11,905 nucleotides of DNA from Sediminispirochaeta sp964394395 (GTDB lineage: Bacteria; Spirochaetota; Spirochaetia; DSM-16054; Sediminispirochaetaceae): contig CAYMWV010000108.1 in the NCBI GenBank assembly GCA_964394395.1, positions 1 through 11,905 on the forward strand. The letters run 5' to 3'. Below, piece by piece: positions 6,592 through 11,905 of the stretch; position 1 is the stretch's first letter; the number at the start of each line of letters is the position of its first letter. The notes under the pieces were generated by a model. The model was not told the DNA's origin and ran no database searches. It saw nothing but the letters and a program-made list of their open reading frames with translations. Made by a program: the position numbers and the translations under genes.

Positions 6592-8722
6592 GTCCCTTCT
6601 CCTTCAGCCTTTCTCCGGGGCCGCTATTTCGATAGGCCTCCTGCAGGGTGTAGTAGGCAGACTTCGGCTCCCGGTAGCGGGAGACAATCCCTTTCAGGTT
6701 GTAATTTGGTACCGGATTTCCGGGAAACCAGATATTGTAGAAATCGCTGAATACCCAGGGGGATACCCCTGCAATCCAGGGGATTTTTTCAGCTGTTTCC
6801 AGATAGCCTTTCAGCAGTTTACCCTGATATTCCTCGGAATAGCTCTTTCCCCAGCCAACCCGTTCGGCCTTCCAGACTCCATCCTCATCGTGGCGTCCCG
6901 GTGCTGCATCTCCGCCGAACTCAGAAAGGATAAGGGGTCTTCCACCCCGTCGCCTGTCAAGACTTTTGAGAAAAGGGGCGAGGCCGGAAAGAGCCCCGTA
7001 ATACCAGCCGAAATAGGAGTTCAGACAGCAGATATCCATTCCTTTCCATCCCTGAAAAAGGGCATCCAGGAACGGTTTGTGATAGGTAAGCTCAACATTG
7101 GTAACGGGCCGACCGGGATCGAAGTACCTGGCCGTCTCGCGGAGCCGGGAAAAGAGGGCCCCGCTGCGTCTGCCCAGGGTGTAGCACTCGTTACCAACGC
7201 CCCAGAAGGCAATAGCCGGATTGTTCCGGTCACGCTCTATCATCTCAATAAGCTGACGGCGGGCATTGTCCAGGAGCCCGGGGCGGGATATCTGGCGCAG
7301 CCCCATCAGGGAGACAGGAAGGGAAAGGAGAGGCCGCTTTTCCTGAAACCAGGCAACAAAGCCGGTACCTGCCTGGTAGAGGGGTATTTCTTCGCTGAGA
7401 AGAAAGCCCATCTCCGCCGCCCTCTCCAGCTCCATGACCGCATGAGGGTAATGGGCCAGCCTGATATAATTTGCTCCCAGCTCTTTTATGAGTCCAAGAT
7501 CCTGCTCTATCAGCTCCGGGGTCTGTACAGGTCCCATTTCCGGATGGTCTTCGTGCTTGCAGATACCTTTGAGAAAGAGCGGTTTTCCGTTCAGTCTGAA
7601 ACTGTGGCCGCTTACCGAAAAATAGCGAAAGCCGGTTCTGCAGACGATCCTGTCTGTCTCGCCTCCGTCACTGTCCAGGATCCGGAGATCCAGCTCATAC
7701 AGTACAGGTTTCTCCGGCGACCAGAGGTGCAGATTCTCTACCGCCACTTCTGCCCCCCAGGCGTAAAGGGTGCCTCCAGGGACAGGGAGGCTTTCCCGTA
7801 ATTCCAGGGTGAACCCGGCGGCGGAAGCAGTGGTCGCAGCGGTAGTTGTAGCAGCGGCGGAAGCAGTGGCCGCGGCGGTTCCATCTCCCCGGGAAGAGGC
7901 AGGAGATAGATATGCTTCTATCCGGTATATTCCCCCGGGGGCGGCGGAAGCTGAGACGACGGTAGCTGTGGTGGAAGCTGAGGCGGCATAGGTAAGAGCG
8001 CGGATCTCCACCTTTCCCGAATCTTGCAGGCGGCAGGAAGCTTTAACCAGATAGTGGGGCGGCAGGATCTGCAGTTCGACACTCCGGTAGAGGCCTCCGT
8101 AGGTGTGCCAGCCGGGGTTATGCCCCTCAATGATTTTCATGGGAAGAGAATCTTCGGTCAGACGGTTATCCAGGAGGACCTCGATACTGTTATTTTTTTT
8201 CAGGGCATCGCCGGCGTTGAAAAAATGGGGAGTGTAGCCCCCTTCGAAGCTACCAATATCTCTGCCGTTCAAATAGACCGTTCCCCGCAGCAGAGCGCCC
8301 TTGAGAACCAGACAGGCCTGCTCTCCCGGACCGGGAAGGGTTTCCATCTCAAACCTTCTCCGATAGCGGACCCTGCCCAGGTAATCGGTCCTTCCTCCTT
8401 CGGCGGCATTAAAAACGGAAGGGACCGAAACCTCTTTCCACAGAGGATCGGGATCATCTTCAAAAAGAAGCTCCCAGGGACCGTCAAGGGAGAGCATTTT
8501 CCGTGATGGAGTGCGGGCCTCCACAGGATAAGGAATGCCCCGGCTTATCAGAAAAGGAATATCCGATACTTTTCCGGTAAACCATTCTTTTCCTTCAGGA
8601 GGCAATTTGAGACGGGATGCAGGGCTCAGTGGGCGGGGCGGGAAAAAGAGCCATAGAAGGAAGAGGAAGGGCAGGAGTATTGCTGCAGCCAGTACCATAA
8701 TAATCCAGAAAAGAGGCATCAT
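6584..8722 (-). CDS. Membrane-anchored GH2-family beta-glycosidase
   Basis: This 712-residue retaining beta-glycosidase of family GH2 belongs to the beta-galactosidase, beta-glucuronidase and beta-mannosidase group. Residues 4-27 form one hydrophobic helix without a lipobox. The N-terminal sugar-binding jelly roll follows (GPWELLFEDD, TDYLGRVRYRR, LKGALLRGTVYLNG), then an immunoglobulin-like domain and the TIM barrel. The acid/base is E512 in WGVGNE and the nucleophile is E601 in ILSEFGG; both are present, so the enzyme should be active. The basic stretch PPRPLSPASRLK after the helix, with no charge before it, hints that the enzyme may face the cytoplasm. Residues about 247-303 hold an Ala/Thr/Ser-rich insert encoded by repeated DNA, not typical of the family. 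The start overlaps the symporter stop as TGATG, with AAGGAGG upstream. The specificity within GH2 is not determinable by eye. Confidence 0.9.
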   Translation of the reverse strand: MMPLFWIIMVLAAAILLPFLFLLWLFFPPRPLSPASRLKLPPEGKEWFTGKVSDIPFLISRGIPYPVEARTPSRKMLSLDGPWELLFEDDPDPLWKEVSVPSVFNAAEGGRTDYLGRVRYRRRFEMETLPGPGEQACLVLKGALLRGTVYLNGRDIGSFEGGYTPHFFNAGDALKKNNSIEVLLDNRLTEDSLPMKIIEGHNPGWHTYGGLYRSVELQILPPHYLVKASCRLQDSGKVEIRALTYAASASTTATVVSASAAPGGIYRIEAYLSPASSRGDGTAAATASAAATTTAATTASAAGFTLELRESLPVPGGTLYAWGAEVAVENLHLWSPEKPVLYELDLRILDSDGGETDRIVCRTGFRYFSVSGHSFRLNGKPLFLKGICKHEDHPEMGPVQTPELIEQDLGLIKELGANYIRLAHYPHAVMELERAAEMGFLLSEEIPLYQAGTGFVAWFQEKRPLLSLPVSLMGLRQISRPGLLDNARRQLIEMIERDRNNPAIAFWGVGNECYTLGRRSGALFSRLRETARYFDPGRPVTNVELTYHKPFLDALFQGWKGMDICCLNSYFGWYYGALSGLAPFLKSLDRRRGGRPLILSEFGGDAAPGRHDEDGVWKAERVGWGKSYSEEYQGKLLKGYLETAEKIPWIAGVSPWVFSDFYNIWFPGNPVPNYNLKGIVSRYREPKSAYYTLQEAYRNSGPGERLKEKGHE
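7820..7878. repeat. GC-rich degenerate direct repeat within the GH2 gene
   Basis: Two 23-bp copies (7820-7842 and 7856-7878), 36 bp apart, match at 21 of 23 positions. The period is a whole number of codons, so the repeat stays in frame and encodes a TAAATASAA and ATTASAA pattern. Similar GGCGG/AAGC triplet-like sequence continues towards 7990. It looks like local expansion by slippage in a loop of the sandwich domain. Confidence 0.7.
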
Positions 8723-10179
8723 CAGATCAGCCTCCTTTTCAGTTCAGCAAGCTCCTCTTCAGACAGATCTTTCCCGCCCTTGCCCTGAAGGAAATCAACA
8801 TGGGAGCGTACGATTCCGTAGCTTTCCCGGGTCAGGGGGGTGCGGAGGGCAAGGAGGCTGACAAGAGAAAGGAGCAACAGTGGAGCCAGAGAGAGCAGAA
8901 GCCTTATGGCCAGAAGCGCTTCTCCCGGCTGGGTCTGATGCATAATCTGGCGGGCTCCCTGGGTGACCAGTTCAACCGGCCTGAGGTATCCCGACAGCTG
9001 CAGGACAAGGCCAACAATAAAGAGGGCGAGGGCCGAGGCAAGCTTGCGGAAAAAAGTCATAATACCACTGAAACTGCCGGCACAATCTTTTCCCAGGGCA
9101 ATGAAACCAACATCAGTGGCATCGGGATACATGGTCCAGGGCATCACCAGGGAGCCGCAGACACCGAAGCCTGTTACAGCCGCCTGAATATAGAGAATAT
9201 AAGCGGGCCAGTGAACAGGGGTAACAGCAATAAAAGCAATACTGACAATCCACACCATCGATGAGAGTACGGTGGTTCGGTTCTTTCCTATCTTTCCGGA
9301 GATCTTTATTACCAGAGGCATGGAAAGAAGCTGGCAGATGATAAGGGTCCCGAGAACAATCTGCAGATCCGAAGGCCGGTCAAGCACATAGGTGATAAAA
9401 TAGGCAATAAGGGCACTCATGATATCCAGAACAAGAAAGGCCCCAAGGTACATGCCAATGACGTAGCGGAAAGAGCGGATCTTCAACGGCTCAATAAACT
9501 CCCGGAATCTGAACTTCTCCGGAACCGGATCATTCCGGCTGTCGGGTTCCCTGAAATAGAGGGAGACGAATATCCAGGGGATGGAAAAAAAGATGCCGAA
9601 GACCAGTGCCATGGCCAGATAACCGTGGCGAATATCGGCAAAGGAGTTGACGATCTGCATGGGAAGTACCGCCGCCAGAATGCCTCCCAGGAAGGAGAAT
9701 GCCATCTTGTAGCCGTTCAAGGAGGTCCGCTCGTTATAGTCACGGGCCAGAAGCGGCATCATGGAAAGATAGGGGACCATCAGAACAGTGGAGACCGTAG
9801 AAAAGAAGAGGTATGCAAAAAGGGCATAGAGGAATCGGGCCGTCTCGGAGGGAAAGTAGGCAGGATTCCACAGAACCAGAAGGGCAAGGATGACCGAGAA
9901 GATATTGACAATAAAATAGGGTCTACGCTTACCGATTCTGGTTCTGGTCCGGTCGGTCAATACCCCCATAAGGGGGTCGGAAACGGCATCCCACCCCTTG
10001 CTGAGCAGGATAATAAGACCTGCCCATGCCGGATTGATGTTAACCACATCGGTCAGAAAAATCAGATAATAGAATCCGACCAGATTCAGGGCCCCTCCCC
10101 CGTACAGGTCGGCCCATCCGTAGACAAGTTTGGCTTTTCGGGGCACCTTCCCGGTACTTCCGGCAATATAGGTATCCAT
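8722..10179 (-). CDS. GPH-family sugar:cation symporter (MelB-like MFS transporter)
   Basis: This 485-residue inner-membrane transporter of the glycoside-pentoside-hexuronide:cation symporter family has about twelve hydrophobic segments. The family signature is clear near residues 55-75: SKGWDAVSDPLMGVLTDRTR followed by IGKRRPYF, the region that shapes the cation and sugar site in MelB-like proteins. A further conserved segment is the YNERTSLNGYKMAF stretch after the fourth helix. Length matches the family (450-500). ATG 10179 has GGGAGG at the right distance. As the first gene of a three-gene operon with a GH2 enzyme immediately downstream, it most likely imports the GH2 substrate, a beta-galactoside, beta-glucuronide or similar short glycoside, by coupling to H+ or Na+. 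The actual sugar and cation are not readable from the sequence. Confidence 0.9.
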   Translation of the reverse strand: MDTYIAGSTGKVPRKAKLVYGWADLYGGGALNLVGFYYLIFLTDVVNINPAWAGLIILLSKGWDAVSDPLMGVLTDRTRTRIGKRRPYFIVNIFSVILALLVLWNPAYFPSETARFLYALFAYLFFSTVSTVLMVPYLSMMPLLARDYNERTSLNGYKMAFSFLGGILAAVLPMQIVNSFADIRHGYLAMALVFGIFFSIPWIFVSLYFREPDSRNDPVPEKFRFREFIEPLKIRSFRYVIGMYLGAFLVLDIMSALIAYFITYVLDRPSDLQIVLGTLIICQLLSMPLVIKISGKIGKNRTTVLSSMVWIVSIAFIAVTPVHWPAYILYIQAAVTGFGVCGSLVMPWTMYPDATDVGFIALGKDCAGSFSGIMTFFRKLASALALFIVGLVLQLSGYLRPVELVTQGARQIMHQTQPGEALLAIRLLLSLAPLLLLSLVSLLALRTPLTRESYGIVRSHVDFLQGKGGKDLSEEELAELKRRLI

Positions 10180-10213
10180 AGATCCTCCCGCTTAAGATCC
10201 CGCTTCAGGCTGG

Positions 10214-10224
10214 TGGTATTACCA
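10214..10224. promoter_or_regulatory. Candidate operator in the symporter operon leader
   Basis: TGGTATTACCA is a perfect 11-bp palindrome with one central base. It lies just downstream of the predicted transcription start (near 10229, minus strand), where a bound repressor would block transcription. The ROK protein encoded downstream is a candidate binder, but its putative own site (5495-5513) does not match this palindrome well, so the pairing is inference. Confidence 0.4.
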
Positions 10225-10235
10225 AAATCTGCCCC

Positions 10236-10264
10236 ATCATAGACCCACAAGAGGAAGATGTCAA
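10236..10264 (-). promoter_or_regulatory. Near-consensus sigma70 promoter of the symporter-GH2 operon
   Basis: Read on the minus strand, TTGACA (10264-10259) is a perfect -35 and TATGAT (10241-10236) a five-of-six -10, with an ideal 17-bp spacer. Transcription should start near 10229, giving a leader of about 50 nt before ATG 10179. Such a strong core promoter suits control by a repressor rather than an activator. Confidence 0.8.
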
Positions 10265-10280
10265 ATTAAACCGATTTTAG

Positions 10281-10424
10281 TGTCCGCAAGATATCACCTC
10301 TCAGCGTTATAAGCCTCTGCGGTTACAGAACTTACCCCTACTCCTTTGACGAGAAGAATCCCTTTGGCCTTAAAGTTAGACAGAAAGGTGAGTTACCGGT
10401 CCCAAAGGTGATATCTTGGGGACA
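10281..10424. mobile_element. 144-bp element with 20-bp terminal inverted repeats (MITE-like or IS remnant)
   Basis: TGTCCGCAAGATATCACCTC at 10281-10300 is matched in inverse orientation at 10405-10424, with 18 of 20 positions identical. Ends beginning TGTCC and facing outwards are what a miniature inverted-repeat transposable element or the shell of an insertion sequence would show. The interior encodes no transposase. I see no clear target-site duplication: the left flank is TTTTAG and the right GTAGCT. The alternative is a long RNA hairpin or regulatory repeat, although the 104-bp interior makes a simple terminator unlikely. It lies just upstream of the symporter promoter. Confidence 0.5.
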
Positions 10425-10513
10425 GTAGCTATGCTTTTAGAGCAAAAGGGGGATCCCTTCTCGGGGGAGTCAAGGCCTGGTTGTTCGCTTCTCGAACTGC
10501 CCGGCAAGGCAAT

Positions 10514-10539
10514 CCGGGGTTGGATCCTGCATCTCTGAA
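10514..10539 (+). repeat. 26-bp direct repeat, copy 2
   Basis: This is the second copy of the repeat at 33-58, in the same orientation, with differences only at three positions. It sits between the 144-bp inverted-repeat element and the MarR promoter. The pair encloses about 10.5 kb comprising all the carbohydrate genes. Confidence 0.65.
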
Positions 10540-10607
10540 ATAGGTATCGTTTCTCCTTCATAGACCGGCGGGCGAGGTGTGTACTTTTGCCCTACCATTA
10601 GTTGCTC

Positions 10608-10638
10608 TTGACTTTATTGTTAACCTGGTTAATAATAA
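10608..10638 (+). promoter_or_regulatory. MarR-gene promoter overlapped by a 25-bp palindromic operator
   Basis: TTGACT (10608-10613) and AATAAT (10631-10636) form a sigma70 promoter with a 17-bp spacer. The palindrome at 10614-10638 has arms TTATTGTTAACC and GGTTAATAATAA around a single T and matches at 11 of 12 positions. It fills the spacer and covers the -10. Its size and AT-rich character fit a MarR-dimer site, so the MarR protein encoded immediately downstream very probably represses its own operon. Confidence 0.75.
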
Positions 10639-10642
10639 AGCT

Positions 10643-11074
10643 GTGACGAATATTCGGCTTCTTGACTATATCTATACGGCGCATCGCTTCCTTGCTGAAC
10701 TCGAGAGTACACCAAGAGATTACGGCACTGGTGAACTCTTGTACGCCTCGTATATTCACACGATTGTCGCTGTTTATCAAAACCCCGGTTGCAACCTGAC
10801 AACCCTCGCCCATGTGCTTAACGTTTCCAAAGCGGCAGTATCAAAATTCGTTGCTAAACTCGTTCAGCAAGGATATCTCAGGAAGTATAAAGCGGCGGAT
10901 AACAGACGCGATGTCTTGTTCGAGAATACCGAGAAAGGACGGATAGCAGTAAAAGCCCATAAAAGATTCGAGCGCGAAACCTTCGCACCCCTACTCCGTA
11001 TCGAGAAGGCATTATCTTCCGATGACTTAGCAGTCATCGAAACCTATTTTAAAGAACTCATCTCATGTGTCTGA
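10643..11074 (+). CDS. MarR-family transcriptional regulator
   Basis: This 143-residue winged-helix repressor has the usual MarR length and layout: a helical dimerisation start (NIRLLDYIYTAHRFLAELEST), the DNA-binding core LTTLAHVLNVSKAAVSKFVAKL, the wing with ADNRRDVLFENTEKGR, and a C-terminal helix (SDDLAVIETYFKEL). The open frame extends upstream to GTG 10577, but that would place the promoter and palindromic operator inside the coding region. GTG 10643 begins the family-like N-terminus and lies about where transcription should start, without a Shine-Dalgarno site, so the message may be leaderless. It heads an operon with a DUF2141 protein (16-nt gap if ATG 11091 is used) and a polyferredoxin-type membrane protein. 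The ligand is unknown; MarR proteins typically respond to aromatic compounds, drugs or oxidants. Confidence 0.85.
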   Translation: MTNIRLLDYIYTAHRFLAELESTPRDYGTGELLYASYIHTIVAVYQNPGCNLTTLAHVLNVSKAAVSKFVAKLVQQGYLRKYKAADNRRDVLFENTEKGRIAVKAHKRFERETFAPLLRIEKALSSDDLAVIETYFKELISCV

Positions 11075-11090
11075 TCAGGATAATCCAGTA

Positions 11091-11585
11091 ATGCAACATC
11101 AACGCCCTATATTCAGGGTCCCAATGGCCTCCTTTTTGATTTTCATTAGTATTTTTTTGATTTTCCCAAGTACACCTGCATTTTCATCGGATACGTCAGC
11201 TACAGAAACCGAGGTCGCCGACTCAGTAATAAGGGTACACCTGCTTTGCTCCGAACCGGGGAAACTGAGAGTGGACCTCGTCAACGAGGAAACCTTCGGA
11301 GATCCTGATCGTCCGTTAAGGCGGCAGGAAATTATTATTAAAAAGGAGGAGCTCTCCCAGCATATGGCTATTACATTCCAGGGGATAAAACCCGGGAGGT
11401 ATGCGCTCCGTGCCTTCATCGACCGCAATGCGGATGGGCGCTTGAACCGAGGGCTTTTTGGGCCTACGGAGCCATGGGCACTCTCGTGGGCGGCTCTCCC
11501 GAAACACGGCATCCCCCGCTTCAAGGACGTAGCTTTCCACGTCGTAAATGGAATAACCAACATTCAAATGGAGCTAAGAAAATGA
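11091..11585 (+). CDS. Secreted DUF2141-family protein
   Basis: This 164-residue exported protein starts with a signal peptide: basic start, hydrophobic core SFLIFISIFLIF, and likely cleavage after PSTPAFS. The mature part fits family DUF2141, whose members carry a beta-sandwich of unknown function: IKPGRYALRAFIDRNADGRLNRGLFGPTEPWALSW matches the 'GxYAxxxfxDxNxNGxxDxxxxGxPxE' pattern seen in the family, followed by the typical F-x-D-V-A-F-x-V end. ATG 11091 has AGGA ending 10 nt upstream and gives a compact signal peptide. A GTG at 11067, overlapping the MarR stop by 8 nt, would add eight polar residues and lacks a good ribosome site. It lies between a MarR regulator and an iron-sulfur membrane protein, and its stop overlaps the next ATG. 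No enzymatic role is known to me. Confidence 0.75.
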   Translation: MQHQRPIFRVPMASFLIFISIFLIFPSTPAFSSDTSATETEVADSVIRVHLLCSEPGKLRVDLVNEETFGDPDRPLRRQEIIIKKEELSQHMAITFQGIKPGRYALRAFIDRNADGRLNRGLFGPTEPWALSWAALPKHGIPRFKDVAFHVVNGITNIQMELRK

Positions 11586-11905
11586 AAAACTCGAACTTGA
11601 GAAAACCTACGGGGATCCGCAAGGCATTATTACTCTGCTCGGCTCTTCTTTTCCCCGTGACCATGCTCTACTTTTCCCCCGGTATTGTTTTCCGTGGTGC
11701 CAGATTAGGCATACTTTCGGGCAGCTATTTGACCTTCGCCCTGCTCTTTTTAAGTTCCATAATCTTGGGAAGAGCCTGGTGCGGATTCCTCTGCCCCGGC
11801 GGCGGTTTTGGGCAGATCGCCTGCTCCGTAAACAACAAACCTTTTAAGCAAAATCGGCTTAAGACCGTGAAATTCGTGGTATGGATTGTCTGGCTCATGG
11901 CGATC
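11582..11905 (+). CDS. NapH-like 4Fe-4S polyferredoxin membrane protein (partial)
   Basis: The first 108 codons of a gene that continues past the window end. The ATG overlaps the preceding TGA (ATGA) and has GGAG 8 nt upstream. The visible part has two hydrophobic helices (residues about 14-33 and 47-63), then GRAWCGFLCPGGGFGQI. This CxxxCP motif after a transmembrane helix is typical of NapH/CcoG-type membrane ferredoxins, followed by the start of a third helix. Such proteins usually carry two 4Fe-4S clusters beyond this region and pass electrons between quinols and a periplasmic partner. The clusters themselves lie outside the window, so this is a family-level call. Confidence 0.8.
   Translation, partial: MKNSNLRKPTGIRKALLLCSALLFPVTMLYFSPGIVFRGARLGILSGSYLTFALLFLSSIILGRAWCGFLCPGGGFGQIACSVNNKPFKQNRLKTVKFVVWIVWLMAI

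Larger units (their letters stand above)
10180..10642. other. Divergent intergenic region between the sugar operon and the MarR operon
   Basis: This stretch of about 460 bp separates two outward-facing operons. From left to right it holds the leader and promoter of the symporter operon (minus strand), a 144-bp element with inverted ends, a 90-bp stretch with no clear feature, the second copy of the 26-bp repeat, and the MarR promoter and operator. I find no RNA gene. The 61-codon minus-strand frame at 10376-10561 lacks a ribosome site and any recognisable protein features. Confidence 0.6.

Noticed and set aside
6590..7801. A 403-codon open frame on the plus strand
   Set aside because: It lies wholly opposite the GH2 gene, shows no family motif, and the GH2 frame carries both catalytic glutamates. 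It is an antisense shadow.
10376..10561. A 61-codon minus-strand frame rich in Arg, Ser and Pro
   Set aside because: It has no ribosome site, no recognisable motif, and overlaps the 26-bp repeat and one arm of the inverted-repeat element. It is probably non-coding.

Overview
The window reads as chromosomal DNA from a saccharolytic, probably anaerobic bacterium. It has clear Shine-Dalgarno sites, sigma70-type promoters and tightly overlapping operons. The carbohydrate genes resemble those of free-living spirochaetes and clostridia. A member of the Spirochaetota is my best guess, but nothing here proves it.

Layout. (1) Positions 1-256 hold no convincing gene: one copy of a 26-bp repeat, a weak hairpin and promoter-like motifs. 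(2) Positions 269-4291, plus strand, are a three-gene carbohydrate operon with 4- and 11-nt overlaps. It contains the C-terminal remnant of a large GH36/GH94-type protein, a second GH94/GH36-type phosphorylase-like gene with an in-frame TAG at codon 639, and a small cupin. The first two genes are damaged, so this operon looks decayed. (3) Positions 4288-5481, minus strand, encode a ROK-family repressor whose stop codon overlaps the cupin stop tail to tail. (4) Positions 5569-10179, minus strand, are an intact operon of GPH sugar:cation symporter, membrane-anchored GH2 beta-glycosidase and a 340-aa protein of unknown function. A near-consensus promoter precedes it (TTGACA, 17 bp, TATGAT), with a small palindrome close to the predicted transcription start. 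(5) Positions 10180-10642 are intergenic. They hold that promoter, a 144-bp element with 20-bp terminal inverted repeats, the second copy of the 26-bp repeat, and a MarR-gene promoter whose spacer and -10 are covered by a 25-bp palindrome. (6) Positions 10643-11905, plus strand, are a different operon of MarR regulator, secreted DUF2141 protein and a NapH-like polyferredoxin membrane protein cut by the window end.

How the parts fit (inference): the symporter imports a beta-linked glycoside and the GH2 enzyme hydrolyses it. The ROK protein, in the same orientation just downstream, is the obvious candidate sugar-responsive regulator. The plus-strand operon would have handled oligosaccharides by phosphorolysis but is now probably non-functional. 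The 26-bp direct repeats at 33-58 and 10514-10539 bracket the whole carbohydrate block, which suggests a rearranged or acquired segment. The MarR operon to the right looks functionally unrelated (envelope and electron transfer). I found no strong evidence for a wholly new defence or mobile system. The best leads are the amber-interrupted phosphorylase, the repeat-flanked architecture, the MarR operator and the uncharacterised 340-aa protein.
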